NCBI GenBank assembly: GCA_963737145.1
Contig: CAVTRO010000001.1
Location: 1-64,000, forward strand
Source: AP-15 sp963737145
Lineage (GTDB): Bacteria > Pseudomonadota > Alphaproteobacteria > ATCC43930 > CGMCC-115725
Length of the DNA: 64,000 nucleotides
Direction of reading: 5' to 3'
Shown: positions 1 through 10,400 of the stretch, piece by piece
Position numbering within the stretch: the first letter of the stretch is position 1
How the letters are laid out: each line of letters opens with the position of its first letter
Translations under genes and position numbers: made by a program
Notes under the pieces: model-generated
The model's input: the letters and a program-made list of their open reading frames with translations, nothing else
What the model was told of the DNA's origin: nothing
Databases searched by the model: none

Positions 1-1012
1 AGGGCGAGGATCGCGGCGGCATCGAGCCAGAAGGGGCCGGCCCGGCGAAACTCGGGCAGCACTAGCCACCACTTGTCGGCAATGCGGCTGATGAGCATCA
101 GGAAACATACCGTCGCGACGACACTGCGGCTCCGCTTGCCCGGGTGCGTCAGCAACGCGAAGAACGGCACAAAAAACCCGAACCCGACGGAGACGGAGAG
201 CGCTCCTGCCCAAGGGCTGGCGATCCGGATCAAATACCAGGGAATTTCCGATTTAGATTTTCTTCCCAGATGATCAGAAATTGCATGAAATCGACGTACG
301 CCCAGAAGATCGTCGTCGCGAGGAGGATGGCGGCAAGATCGGCCATCTGTTCGCGATCTCCGCCTCCGAGAGCCGGGCTTACGGCGACCGCGAGCAGCAC
401 CAATGCGAGCCCCGTATTGAACCAGCCGGAACCGGCGATCATCGGGAAAATTGACGACCAGAACGTCGGCTCCAATGACAGGATCCAGTCGATCGAGGCG
501 AAGGCTGCGGAGAAAGCCAGCAGGATGAGCCCCACGCCGCTCAGCCAGGACAGCGCAGGCGCAATCGGCTCCGCCTCCTGCCGCGGTCCCCACAGCACAA
601 AGGCCGCGAGAAGGTTCCACAGCACAATGTAGATGCCATAGCGCAGCAGGAAGGCGTCCGGGTTTAGGTAAAAGGTATTGCCGAGGCTCGGTGCGGGGTG
701 GGTCCAGCTGTAGAGCTCGTGGAACCCGATAAAGGCCGGGATGCCGGCGAGGCTGGCAAGCGGCATCGTCGCGACCGCCGCGTTGAGCACGGGCCTCGCA
801 GTCGCCATCCATTCCCCGCCGCTCAGGTCATGGACGAGCACCAAGGTCACCCCGGCAAACGGCACGCCGAGCCACAACAGAAAGGTGCAGAGCCAGGCGC
901 GGAAGAACCCGGTCACATCGAAGGCGGCGCCAACCGCGCAACCCACCACGCCGAGAACTAGCGCGCAGAGTGCAGCGAGGTTCAGCCGGGTCCAGGCATG
1001 GTCCGAGGTCAT
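1..1012 (-). CDS. actF: Alternative complex III subunit ActF (NrfD-like membrane protein), frameshifted and cut by window edge
   Basis: This is the last visible gene of the ACIII operon. It encodes a polytopic inner-membrane subunit related to ActC/NrfD that helps anchor the quinol-oxidising complex. The ATG at 1012 overlaps the actE stop (ATGA). The protein reads hydrophobic segment after hydrophobic segment to the motif FMQFLIIWEEN, after which the frame closes at 230. The expected continuation (EIPWYLIRIASPWAG, then more membrane helices) lies in another frame from about 250 to base 1. One base is missing near 250, in an A-rich stretch on the coding strand. Both halves are well conserved, so I read this as one gene with a single-base deletion, possibly a sequencing error. 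The C-terminus lies outside the window. Confidence 0.85.
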
Positions 1013-1518
1013 TGGAGAGCCTGCCGCTGATCGGGCGGGACGTCGGCGATCTGGGCGCTGGCGCTCGCCTGCAATGCCCGGATATAGGCGGTTATCGCCC
1101 AGCGATCCTCCGCCCCAACGCGATCGGCGTAGGAATACATCGCGCCGTATCCGTTGGTGATGACTTCGTAGAAATGCTGGTTCGGCGCGTCGCGCAGCCG
1201 CGCGATGTAATAGGAGGGCGGCTGCGGAAACCCGCGCTGTACAATCATGCCGTGGCCGTCGCCGACCTTGCTGTGGCACGGCGAGCAATAGATGTCGAAG
1301 CGTTGGTGTCCGCGCTCGAGCAGCGCCATCGTGACCGGCGGGACCGGTGCCGGCTTTTCGTCGCGGGCGACGATATCGGGCGGCGGCAGCGCCGGCCAAT
1401 TCGCCTCGGCGCCATAGGGCAGCTCGTAAGGCAGCCGCTTCGGCTGATTGGCCATGTTGTCGCAAGCCGCCAACGCGATCCCCACGCTTGCCACGGCAAT
1501 GACCGGCATCAATCTCAC
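1009..1518 (-). CDS. actE: Alternative complex III subunit ActE, monohaem cytochrome c lipoprotein
   Basis: Small periplasmic cytochrome c subunit of ACIII that passes electrons towards the terminal oxidase. I chose the GTG at 1518 because it overlaps the actD stop (GTGTGA) and puts an Arg in front of the hydrophobic core; an ATG at 1509 is the alternative. The N-terminus is a lipoprotein signal with lipobox LAAC, lipidated Cys at about residue 19. A single haem site CSPCH lies at about 78-82, and the NGYGAMYSY segment near residue 130 probably supplies the axial Met. About 169 aa. It sits between actD and actF with overlaps at both ends. Confidence 0.9.
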   Translation of the reverse strand: MRLMPVIAVASVGIALAACDNMANQPKRLPYELPYGAEANWPALPPPDIVARDEKPAPVPPVTMALLERGHQRFDIYCSPCHSKVGDGHGMIVQRGFPQPPSYYIARLRDAPNQHFYEVITNGYGAMYSYADRVGAEDRWAITAYIRALQASASAQIADVPPDQRQALQ

Positions 1519-2054
1519 ACCGACACCTCGGCGACGCTCTCGGCACCGTGCCGCTCGAAGATCCGGCGGATCCGCTGCGGCTCGAAGCTCGGATCGTGCG
1601 CCTCGACGCACAGAACGAAGCGGTCCACCGAAGCCCGCTCGAACTCCACGGCAGAAAAGATCGGATGATAAAGACGCGGCAAACGGCAAACCGCCAGCAG
1701 CCCGAAAAAACCAGCTGCTATGGCGCACAGCACCATGAACTCGAAGGTCCCGACCATAAAGGCTGGCCAGCTATTGTACGGCCGCCCGCCTACATTGATC
1801 GGGTAGTTGAGCGCTTCATCCCAGTACTGGATGAAATAGCCCCAGACGGCGCCAAACACGGCGCCGAGAAAGATCACCAGCGGCAACCACATGCGGCGGC
1901 CCGGGCGCAGCACCTGGTCGAGGCCCTCGACGGGGTATGGGGTATAGGCTTCGACCTCGCGGAAGCCCAATGAGCGGAGTTGCAGCGCCGCCTCGGTCAG
2001 AGCATCGGGGGAAGCAAAGCAGCCGGCCAACCCGAACAGACCGCGCTCGCTCAT
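1515..2054 (-). CDS. actD: Alternative complex III subunit ActD (DUF3341)
   Basis: Membrane subunit of ACIII, 179 aa, of the DUF3341 family. The ATG at 2054 overlaps the actC stop as ATGA. The N-terminal soluble part (FGLAGCFASPDALTEAA...) has the ferredoxin-like look of the family and contains the YTPYPVEGLD motif. Two hydrophobic segments follow (about residues 60-80 and 100-120), the second beginning after NVGGRPYNSWPAF, a typical DUF3341 signature. Its exact role is not settled; in characterised ACIII it packs against ActC and ActF. Confidence 0.92.
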   Translation of the reverse strand: MSERGLFGLAGCFASPDALTEAALQLRSLGFREVEAYTPYPVEGLDQVLRPGRRMWLPLVIFLGAVFGAVWGYFIQYWDEALNYPINVGGRPYNSWPAFMVGTFEFMVLCAIAAGFFGLLAVCRLPRLYHPIFSAVEFERASVDRFVLCVEAHDPSFEPQRIRRIFERHGAESVAEVSV

Positions 2055-3409
2055 TTCGTCTCCCCTTTTGCGATCATCTCGCGCACTTCGGATATCGAGA
2101 CCATCGGCAAAAACCGCATCATCAGGAAAAACAGGGTCAGGAACAGGCCGATCGAGCCTGCCAAGGTCGCCCAATCCCACAATGTCGGGTAAAACACTCC
2201 CCAATAGGACGGCATCCAATCGCGGGCAAGGTTCGGTATGACGATGTCAAAGCGCTCCAGCCACATGCCGACGATGATACCGAGTGAGATCAGGAACAGC
2301 AGGATTTCGCTGCGGCGCACTAGCGGCAACCACAGAAGCTGCGGGATTATGATGTTGAGGCTGACCCTCGCCCAGTAGGTCGGGGCGTAAGTGCCGAAGA
2401 CGGTGTCGAGAAGCGCAGTGCGGTCGGCAATATTGTTGCCGTAAAGCGGTCCCCATCCCTCCCAGAAATAGGAGAAGCCGAGCATCACGCTGCCGGTGAG
2501 CATGACCTTGGCCATGGCATTGAGGTGATAGGCGGTAATGATGTCCTGGAACCCGTAGCCGTGGCGCGCCATGATTGTCAGCATGATGATCAGCGCGAGC
2601 CCGGAGATGACCGCGCCAAAAAAGAAGTACGGCGGGAATTGAGTGGAGTGCCAGCCGGTGGTGAGCCCACCGGCGAAATCCAGGCCGACGACGCTGTGCA
2701 CCGAGATGACCATCGGCGCCATGATCGCGGACATGATCAGATAGACGTTCTGGTGGTTGCGCCAGTGGCGCGCTGAACCGCGCCAGCCGAGCGCCAAGAT
2801 ACCGTAAAGCATCTGCTTTCGGCGATGTTGCGCCAGGTCTCGCACAGTGGCGAGGTCGGGCAGCAACCCGGTATAATAGAACATTATCGACATCAGGATG
2901 TAACAGAGCAGGCAGATGAAGTCCCACCACAGTGGACTGCGGACCTGCGGCCACACGCCCATCACGCTCGAATACGGGAACAACCAGTAGAAGAGCCCCT
3001 GCCGGCCAAGATGCATGATCGGCATGATGCCGGCAGACGCCGCCGCGCTCAGCATCATCGTCTCGGCAATGCGGTTCGTCGCCGAGCGCCACGGCGAGCG
3101 GGTCAAGTAAAAGAGCGCCGAGACGATCGTGCCGCCGCTCGCCAGCGCGATCCACCAGACATATTCGGCGATCGCAAAGCCCCAGGCGACCGGAATATCG
3201 ACCCCCCAGACGCCGATGCCGTTGATGAACAGCCACGCCATTGCTACGACGAGCGTCACAAACAGGGCGGACGAGACGCCAAAGCCGATCCACCACCAGC
3301 GCGGCGCCTGCGGGCGCAGCACGCGCTCACTGACCTCCTCGCTCAGCGAGCGCAACGTCACGCCCGGCTCGACGACCGGCGCGTCGGACGGGAGATCGAA
3401 GACGTTCAT
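2051..3409 (-). CDS. actC: Alternative complex III subunit ActC (NrfD/PsrC-like quinol-binding membrane protein)
   Basis: Large integral membrane subunit of 452 aa, NrfD/PsrC superfamily, that carries the quinol site of ACIII. Around ten hydrophobic helices can be seen; conserved stretches include GVWGVDIPVAWGFAI and the SVVGLDFAGG/TGWHSTQFPPYF region typical of ActC. The ATG at 3409 overlaps the actB stop (ATGA) and the gene ends at the actD ATG, so translation is probably coupled to both neighbours. Length and motifs match full-length family members; nothing looks broken. Confidence 0.95.
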   Translation of the reverse strand: MNVFDLPSDAPVVEPGVTLRSLSEEVSERVLRPQAPRWWWIGFGVSSALFVTLVVAMAWLFINGIGVWGVDIPVAWGFAIAEYVWWIALASGGTIVSALFYLTRSPWRSATNRIAETMMLSAAASAGIMPIMHLGRQGLFYWLFPYSSVMGVWPQVRSPLWWDFICLLCYILMSIMFYYTGLLPDLATVRDLAQHRRKQMLYGILALGWRGSARHWRNHQNVYLIMSAIMAPMVISVHSVVGLDFAGGLTTGWHSTQFPPYFFFGAVISGLALIIMLTIMARHGYGFQDIITAYHLNAMAKVMLTGSVMLGFSYFWEGWGPLYGNNIADRTALLDTVFGTYAPTYWARVSLNIIIPQLLWLPLVRRSEILLFLISLGIIVGMWLERFDIVIPNLARDWMPSYWGVFYPTLWDWATLAGSIGLFLTLFFLMMRFLPMVSISEVREMIAKGETK

Positions 3410-6330
3410 GCTTTCTCGCTCTCGATCGCCGGATTGGGATTGCGGATCACCGCGGCATAGCTCGTGCGCGGCCGCGTGTTGAGCTCTTCGAGCAGCACGT
3501 AATCGAGCGGGCTCGCCTTGCGATGAGCGACGGCGCTTTGCGGATCGTTGCGATTGCCGAAGATGATCGCCTGTGTCGGGCAGCTCTGCTGGCAGGCGGT
3601 CACGATCTCTCCGTCGCGGACCAGTCGATCTTCACGGTCGGCGTCGATCTGCGTCATGCGGATGCGCTGGATACAATAGGTGCATTTCTCCATGACGCCG
3701 CGGCCCCGCACCGTCACTTCCGGGTTCCACGATTCCGCAGGCCGGTCATTTTTGCTGGTGTAGTCGAAGAAATTAAACCGGCGCACTTTGTACGGGCAAT
3801 TGTTCGAGCAGAACCGCGTGCCGACGCAGCGGTTATAGACCATCAGGTTTAGGCCTTCATGGTCGTGGACCGTGGCGTGCACCGGGCAGACCACCTCGCA
3901 GGGCGCGTTCTCGCAATGCATGCAAGGCATTGGCTCGAAGGCAATGTCCGGGTTGTCCGGCGACCCGGAATAATAGCGGTCGATGCGCAGCCAATGCATG
4001 ACCCGCTGATCGAGCACCTGATCCTTGCCGACCACCGGTATATTGTTTTCGGCTTGACAGGCGGCGACGCAGGCCTGACAGCCGATGCACGAGTTCAGAT
4101 CGATCGCCATTGCCCAGGCGTAGCGTGGGTAGCTGTAGCTGGGATAAAGCGTTTCCTCGTTTCTCTGCTGCTCTAGAAAATGCGGGTTCTTCTGGTATTC
4201 GGCGAGCGTGCCCTCATGAATAAGATCGCGTCCGGCGACGCGGTCATGCCCTTGCGTTGTGGCGAGGCGCAAACTATCGCCGGTCTTGCTTAGAGTGGCC
4301 TGCGTGACCCACGGCGACTCGATGCTGCGCAAAGGGTAAGCATCGAACCCAACATCGACGCCGAGCCCTCCGGCTCGACGGCCGAAGCCGAGCGGCAAGG
4401 TGATGCAGTCCGGCGCCTGGCCCGGCAGAACAAAAAACGGCGCGCGCACGCTGTGCCCGTTGGCCCCGATGGTCAGCACGTCTTCGGTCTTGATGCCGAG
4501 CCGAGCCGCCGTCACCGGCGCGATCAGCGCCGCATTGTCCCAGGTCAGCCGGGTGAACGGGCGCGGCATCTCCAAAAGCCAGGCGTTGTCGGCAAACCGG
4601 CCGTCCCAAAGGAGCAGGTCGGGACGGAAAAGCACGGTGATAGCGGGTTCGGTGGTCAATGGCGGCATTGCGCCGGCCGCAATATCGGGTTTCGGAACGG
4701 CCGTGACCGGCGCCGCCGCGCTGTCCTTTACGACGCCGCTGCGCAGGGATTCGTGCCAGAACTCCTCGAAATTACCGTTCCCTTTCTGCTGCGCCTCGTG
4801 CTGCCAATAGCCGCGCACCAATGCATAATCATCGGGCGAGGTGTCGGCCAGCAGCACCGCCAACAGCTCCTGCGCCGAATGGCCGCCGTAAAGCCTGCGT
4901 ACCTGCGGCTGCTGAATCGTGACCGTGCCATCGAACGCGCGTGCGTCGCTCCAGGCTTCGTATTCATGCGCTGCCGGGATCAGCCAAGTGCTCCCCTGCG
5001 CCGTCTCATCCGCATAGAGCGCGAGGCTGACCGACAGCGGCACGCGCTTCAGCGCGGCTGCGAAGTCGAGATCGGCGGGTGCGCTGTAGACCGGGTTCGT
5101 CTCCAGCATCAGCAATGTGTCGACCCGGCCGGCTGTCATGTCCGCGACGAGTTCTTGCAGCGATTGCTGCTGCGGCATTGGCGAAACCGCAACCGGCTCG
5201 ATCGGCCGGATGGTCTTTCCGAACGCCCCCAGCGCGCCGTTGATCGCGTCGGCGAGGAGGTGCACCTCGACCGGCTGCTCGCGGCCGGCGTGGACCAGAG
5301 CGCGGCCTTTGTGTTGCATGAGGTCCCGCGCCGCCGCCGTCAGCCAGGATGCGTCCTTTGACTGCGATTGCGCCCATTCCTGCGGCCCGGCGCCGACCGC
5401 GGCGGCGAGATGGCGCATGCCGTCCAGGATCTGTTGAGGCCGCATCGGCAGCCGGTGATCGGCCTTGGCGCCGATCAGGGTCGGCGTGCTCTCGATCGCG
5501 TAAACCCGGCTCATCTGGCCGCCGGTCTCGTCCGGGCGGCGGCGTGCGGCAAATTGCCGGGCATAGGCCAGCCATCCCGGCACGGCAGAAATCAGATCGC
5601 TCTCGACCGCAAAGATCACGTCGGCGGCGCCGACATCGAAGACCCGCTCGACCGGTCGGCCGAATGCACGCTGAGACGCGGCAAATTCGTTGTCGCGGTG
5701 CAACGGCTCCCATTGATGCCACCGCATCGCCGGAAATTGCTTCTGCAGCGCCGCGAATTGCGCCGCGAGCGAGGGGGAAGTGACATTGCCGGTCAGCAGC
5801 CGCAATCCCTCGCCGCCGCGACCGAGAAGCCGATCACGGCGCTCATAGAGCGCCGTGACGAAACTCTCCCACGCATCGATCTGCCCGTTGCCGACGATCG
5901 ACTGCGCGCGGCGCGGGTCATAGAGCGTCAGGATTGACGCCTGCATGATTGCGCTGGCGGCGCCGAGGCTCGCCGGATGGTCGGGATTGCCCTCGACCTT
6001 GATTGGCCGGGCCATCTGATGAGCTATCAGCACGCCGGTCGCATAGCCGTCGCGGGTCGTCGCCGTCGCATAATAGCGCGAGCGCCCCGGCACGATCCCG
6101 GGCGGCTGCTCGACATAGGGGAGTAGCTGACGTGGATTGGGCTCGGGACCGCAGGCCGACAGCCCGCCCAATGCCATCGACGCCGCCATCAGCTGCAGGA
6201 ACCGCCGCCGGTCGAAAGCGCCGAGCACGTCTCGAAAACGCGGCACCTCGCGTTCGACGGCTGCCGCGAACTCCGGCGTCTCCGCCAGCTCTTCGAGAGT
6301 GCGCCAGTAATTTCTGCCGGCGCCGGTCAT
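3406..6330 (-). CDS. actB: Alternative complex III subunit ActB (molybdopterin-like/Fe-S protein, Tat exported)
   Basis: Fusion of a molybdopterin-oxidoreductase-like domain with a four-cluster ferredoxin domain; the periplasmic electron-carrying subunit of ACIII. I chose the ATG at 6330 because it overlaps the actA stop as ATGA, like every other junction here; a longer form from 6348 is possible. The N-terminus carries a Tat motif, RRRFLQLM (about residues 41-48), followed by a lipobox-like Cys near 60. The C-terminal third holds the Fe-S ligands: CIGCQACVAAC (about 747), CMHCENAPC (about 804), CVGTRFCSNNC (about 833), CTYC (about 883) and CQQSCP (about 913). In characterised ActB the Mo domain has no cofactor; I see no obvious Mo-ligating motif here either. 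Confidence 0.95.
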   Translation of the reverse strand: MTGAGRNYWRTLEELAETPEFAAAVEREVPRFRDVLGAFDRRRFLQLMAASMALGGLSACGPEPNPRQLLPYVEQPPGIVPGRSRYYATATTRDGYATGVLIAHQMARPIKVEGNPDHPASLGAASAIMQASILTLYDPRRAQSIVGNGQIDAWESFVTALYERRDRLLGRGGEGLRLLTGNVTSPSLAAQFAALQKQFPAMRWHQWEPLHRDNEFAASQRAFGRPVERVFDVGAADVIFAVESDLISAVPGWLAYARQFAARRRPDETGGQMSRVYAIESTPTLIGAKADHRLPMRPQQILDGMRHLAAAVGAGPQEWAQSQSKDASWLTAAARDLMQHKGRALVHAGREQPVEVHLLADAINGALGAFGKTIRPIEPVAVSPMPQQQSLQELVADMTAGRVDTLLMLETNPVYSAPADLDFAAALKRVPLSVSLALYADETAQGSTWLIPAAHEYEAWSDARAFDGTVTIQQPQVRRLYGGHSAQELLAVLLADTSPDDYALVRGYWQHEAQQKGNGNFEEFWHESLRSGVVKDSAAAPVTAVPKPDIAAGAMPPLTTEPAITVLFRPDLLLWDGRFADNAWLLEMPRPFTRLTWDNAALIAPVTAARLGIKTEDVLTIGANGHSVRAPFFVLPGQAPDCITLPLGFGRRAGGLGVDVGFDAYPLRSIESPWVTQATLSKTGDSLRLATTQGHDRVAGRDLIHEGTLAEYQKNPHFLEQQRNEETLYPSYSYPRYAWAMAIDLNSCIGCQACVAACQAENNIPVVGKDQVLDQRVMHWLRIDRYYSGSPDNPDIAFEPMPCMHCENAPCEVVCPVHATVHDHEGLNLMVYNRCVGTRFCSNNCPYKVRRFNFFDYTSKNDRPAESWNPEVTVRGRGVMEKCTYCIQRIRMTQIDADREDRLVRDGEIVTACQQSCPTQAIIFGNRNDPQSAVAHRKASPLDYVLLEELNTRPRTSYAAVIRNPNPAIESEKA

Positions 6331-6977
6331 CTGTGGCACACGCCGCAATCAGACAACGTCTCGGGATGAATGTGATACTCCGACATTAGCTTCTCGCCCG
6401 ACGGGGTGTCCGCAGTGCGCTCCCAGTGCGAATTGAACACCTGATCCTTTGGGCGCAGATGCGGCGCCGGGTCGCGGTGACAAGACAAACACCAGCTCAT
6501 GTAGAGCGTCTCGGCCTTCCAGGTCAGCGGCATGTCGCCGATCGGCCCGTGGCATTCGGTGCAGCCGACGCCTTTAGCAATGTGGATGCTGTGGTCGAAA
6601 TAGACGTAATCCGGCAGAGTGTAGACGCGGGTCCAGCGCAGCGGCTTGCCCTCTGCGAGGCTCTGCCGCACGGGCGCCAGAATTTCGGCATTGGTCCAGA
6701 TCTGTGAGTGGCAGGTCATGCAGGTATGGGTCGGCGGAATGCCGGCGTTCTGCGAGACCTCGACCGTCGTGTGGCAGTAACGGCAATCGAGGCCGAGGCC
6801 GCTGACGTGGTGCTTATGGCTGAACGGCACCGGCTGCGGCGGGATGTATCTTACCTGAGAATTGTAGCCCATCACCGGCACGACCCAAATAAGGATCAAC
6901 AGAAACACTGCAATGCCGGCCGCCCCGAGCAGGGCCATGTTCATGAACATGTTGGCCCTCGGGCCAAAGATCGCCAC
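6327..6977 (-). CDS. actA: Alternative complex III subunit ActA, pentahaem cytochrome c
   Basis: First gene of the ACIII operon. The protein has one N-terminal membrane anchor (about residues 15-37) and a periplasmic domain with five CXXCH haem sites: CRYCH, CMTCH, CTECH, CLSCH and CGVCH. The last lies almost at the C-terminus, as usual in ActA. I start it at GTG 6977, which has GGAG seven bases upstream and gives the short MAIFGPRAN start; an upstream TTG at 7007 would add ten residues. The 125-bp gap to the SDR gene upstream probably holds the operon promoter. Confidence 0.93.
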   Translation of the reverse strand: MAIFGPRANMFMNMALLGAAGIAVFLLILIWVVPVMGYNSQVRYIPPQPVPFSHKHHVSGLGLDCRYCHTTVEVSQNAGIPPTHTCMTCHSQIWTNAEILAPVRQSLAEGKPLRWTRVYTLPDYVYFDHSIHIAKGVGCTECHGPIGDMPLTWKAETLYMSWCLSCHRDPAPHLRPKDQVFNSHWERTADTPSGEKLMSEYHIHPETLSDCGVCHR

Positions 6978-7131
6978 CGGTTGCTCCGTAACCAACGCTC
7001 CGCTCAAACGCGAGCAAACATCCTTGGTTCCCGAGTATCAAGGCATTTGCTCTGCCGCGCTGTGTTGCCGCAGTCGTGCTGTCTCAAACGCAATGATCTC
7101 GATCAATAATCTGCTGGCGCTGCCGAGCGGG

Positions 7132-8148
7132 TTAGTCGGAGGACAGACGAGCCTTGGCCAGTGGACGGCCTCCCAAAAATAAGGTCGTAGCGAACGCGGC
7201 AACCGCGAGTGTGCCGGCCACTAGCGCGCCGCGATGCTCCGTTGCCCACAGCTGCACACTGTGATTCTCGGCACGGTTGTCGAAGCGTCCATGCGTGCCG
7301 GGATCGCCCGGCACCGGGTCGAACAGATTATCGGATCGCTGGGGGTCGGCCGGCGCATCCGTCAGCTGGCTCGTATAGCCCTTCCGAGCAAGATACCGGT
7401 CGAGCAATCCCGGGATGAGTTTATTGGCGGCGATCGCCTTGACGCTCGAGCGCCCGACCCAGACCTCACGGCGGCGCGAATGGGCCGCGTAATAGATCGC
7501 CTCGGCCGCGACTTCGGGCTGAAAGATCGGCGGCACCGGCTGCGGCTGCCGGCTCATCTTATTGCGCGCCCAGTTGAACTGCGGGGTGTTGAGCGCCGGC
7601 ATCTGGACCATCACCAGGTGCACATCGACGCCGTCATGCATCAGTTCCGTCCGCAGGCTGTCGGTAAACCCGCGGATCGCAAATTTGGCGCCGCAATAAG
7701 CCGATTGCAGCGGTATAGCCCGGTAACTGAGGGCCGAGCCGACCTGGACAATCGCGCCGCGGTTGCGCGGGCGCATTCGTTTCAAGGCGGCCATCGTGCC
7801 ATAGACAAAGCCGAGATAGCTGACCTCGGTGGCGCGGCGAAACTCTTCGGGTGAGATGCGATGAAACGGGGAGAAGATCGTCGCCATCGCGCAATTCACC
7901 CAGATGTCGATCGGGCCGAACTGGTTTTCGACAGTATCGGCCGCCGCTTCGACGGCATCGGGATCGGCGACGTCGAGAGGCAGCGCCAGCGCTTTCCCGC
8001 CGCCCTTTTCGACCTCAGCTGCTGCAGCCTGCAACCCCTCAGTGCCGCGTGCGACCAGCCCAATCTGCGCCCCTTGCGCCGCAAAGGCATGCGCCGTCGC
8101 GCGCCCGACCCCCGCCGATGCCCCGGTGATGACGACGGTTTCCGGCAT
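7132..8148 (-). CDS. Short-chain dehydrogenase/reductase with C-terminal membrane segment
   Basis: NAD(P)-dependent oxidoreductase of the classical SDR fold, 338 aa. The nucleotide-binding motif TGASAGVG is at residues 8-15. The catalytic set is Ser138 or Ser141, Tyr151 and Lys155 (YCGAK), and the usual NNAG is VNCA. The last 90 residues exceed a basic SDR and contain a hydrophobic stretch (about 305-325) that could tether it to the membrane. Substrate unknown. It precedes the ACIII operon on the same strand but is separated from it by about 150 bp, so a functional link is uncertain. Confidence 0.88.
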   Translation of the reverse strand: MPETVVITGASAGVGRATAHAFAAQGAQIGLVARGTEGLQAAAAEVEKGGGKALALPLDVADPDAVEAAADTVENQFGPIDIWVNCAMATIFSPFHRISPEEFRRATEVSYLGFVYGTMAALKRMRPRNRGAIVQVGSALSYRAIPLQSAYCGAKFAIRGFTDSLRTELMHDGVDVHLVMVQMPALNTPQFNWARNKMSRQPQPVPPIFQPEVAAEAIYYAAHSRRREVWVGRSSVKAIAANKLIPGLLDRYLARKGYTSQLTDAPADPQRSDNLFDPVPGDPGTHGRFDNRAENHSVQLWATEHRGALVAGTLAVAAFATTLFLGGRPLAKARLSSD

Positions 8149-8266
8149 GGTGATCTCCTATTCGCAAGGGGCGGCCGGATGCGGCACGCACGGACAACAC
8201 TGGCCCGTGTTGATTGTTCCGGTGCGGCAATGCGAGCAGAAAATTCGGTTTGCTAAGGCCTCGTTG

Positions 8267-9472
8267 TCACTCCTTCACCAGCGGGCACTGGTTCGGGCCG
8301 GGCAGCTTGAAGGCTTCCTCGCCGGGGATCACTGCGATCTGCTTGTAATAGTCCCACGGACCTTTTGATTCCGAAGGTTTCTTGACCTCGAACAGATACA
8401 TGTCGCGGATGAGGGTGCCGTCCTCGCGGATTTTGCCGTTCTTGGTCATGAAGTCGTTGACCGGGGTCGCCTTCATCTGTTTGACGACGGTCGGGCCGTC
8501 GTCGCTGCCGGTCGCCTTGATTGCGGCCAGATAGTGCATGATCGCGCCGTACACCCCGGCTTGGACCATTGTCGGCTCGCGCTTCATCTTGTCCATAAAG
8601 CGCTTGGACCACGCGCGGGTCTGGTCGTTCTGGTCCCAATAAAATGCCGAAGTCAGCCGCAGCCCGTGCGCCGCCTGCAAGCCGAGGCTATGGATATCGG
8701 AAATAAAGACGAGGAGCCCGGCGAGCTCTTGGCCGCCCTCCACGATGCCGAACTCGCCGGCCTGTTTGATCGAGTTGATCGTGTCGCCGCCGGCATTGGC
8801 CAAGCCAATGATCTTTGCCTTCGAGTTTTGCGCCTGCAGCAAGAAGGAAGAGAAATCCGCGGTATTGAGCGGCGCCCGGACCGAGCCCAGTATTTTGCCG
8901 CCGTTTTCTTCTACGACCCTCGACGTGTCGCGTTCGAGGGCATGGCCAAAGGCGTAATCCGCGGTGATGAAGAACCAGGTGTCGCCGCCCGCTTTGACCA
9001 CGGCGCCGCCGGTGCCGTTCGCCAGCGCGACCGTGTCGTAGGTCCAGTGCACCGAGGTCGGCGAGCAGGCTTTGCCAGTCAGGTCGGAGGCCGCGGCGCC
9101 CGATATCAGGAACACCTTGTTCTTGTTGCGGGCGACCTCCTGGACGGCGAGCGCCACGCTCGAAGTCGGTACGTCGACAATCGCGTCGACGCCGTCATTG
9201 CCGAACCACTGGGTGGCGATCGCCAACCCGACATCTGGCTTATTCTGGTGGTCGGCACTGATCAGCTCTATCTTCTTGCCGTTGACGCTGCCGCCAAAAT
9301 CGGCGATCGCCATGCGCGCCGCCTCGACCGATCCCGCTCCGCCAATGTCGGCGTAGAGCCCGGACATGTCACTGAGAACCCCGATCTTGACGACCTCGCC
9401 CGACATCTCGGCGGAAGCTGTGCCGCTGAGCATCAACGCGGCTGCAACAGCGAAAATAACAGCGGTCTTCAT
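8267..9472 (-). CDS. Branched-chain amino-acid-type ABC transporter substrate-binding protein
   Basis: Periplasmic binding protein of the LivJ/LivK (Peripla_BP_6) family, about 401 aa. The N-terminus is a clear Sec signal ending TASAE. The body starts EVVKIGVLSDMSG, the family hallmark, and contains the ligand-pocket region ISGAAASDLTG. I prefer the second ATG (9472) because GGGA then lies six bases upstream; the first ATG (9478) abuts it. It lies downstream of livG-livF on the same strand, separated by a palindromic repeat. Family members bind amino acids, amides, urea or aromatic acids; the ligand cannot be read from sequence. Confidence 0.9.
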   Translation of the reverse strand: MKTAVIFAVAAALMLSGTASAEMSGEVVKIGVLSDMSGLYADIGGAGSVEAARMAIADFGGSVNGKKIELISADHQNKPDVGLAIATQWFGNDGVDAIVDVPTSSVALAVQEVARNKNKVFLISGAAASDLTGKACSPTSVHWTYDTVALANGTGGAVVKAGGDTWFFITADYAFGHALERDTSRVVEENGGKILGSVRAPLNTADFSSFLLQAQNSKAKIIGLANAGGDTINSIKQAGEFGIVEGGQELAGLLVFISDIHSLGLQAAHGLRLTSAFYWDQNDQTRAWSKRFMDKMKREPTMVQAGVYGAIMHYLAAIKATGSDDGPTVVKQMKATPVNDFMTKNGKIREDGTLIRDMYLFEVKKPSESKGPWDYYKQIAVIPGEEAFKLPGPNQCPLVKE

Positions 9473-9548
9473 TTCCATTCCCTTTGGTCTTTTACCATTC
9501 CGTCTTCTCTCTTTTACTAAAAGTAAGTCGTCAGGTTACTAAAATCCT

Positions 9549-9642
9549 CATCACCGGGCTTGACCCGGTGATCCACGCCTTTCCGCTGCGCCGACCCCAG
9601 CAGGCGGTGAAAGCGTGGATGGCCGGATCAGGTCCGGCCATG
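9549..9642. repeat. Palindromic intergenic repeat, type A
   Basis: Compound palindrome between livF and the binding-protein gene. Two perfect 9-bp hairpins (ATCACCGGG/CCCGGTGAT at 9550-9572 and ATGGCCGGA/TCCGGCCAT at 9619-9641) are nested with an outer ATCCACGC/GCGTGGAT pair (9571-9578 and 9613-9620). It resembles REP-like elements I know from many rhizobial genomes. In this polycistronic position it could dampen or terminate transcription between livF and the binding-protein gene. Confidence 0.8.
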
Positions 9643-9675
9643 ACGAGTGTGCGTTGTGAGCCGCATCGCATACTC

Positions 9676-10392
<717 letters not shown>

Positions 10393-10400
<8 letters not shown>

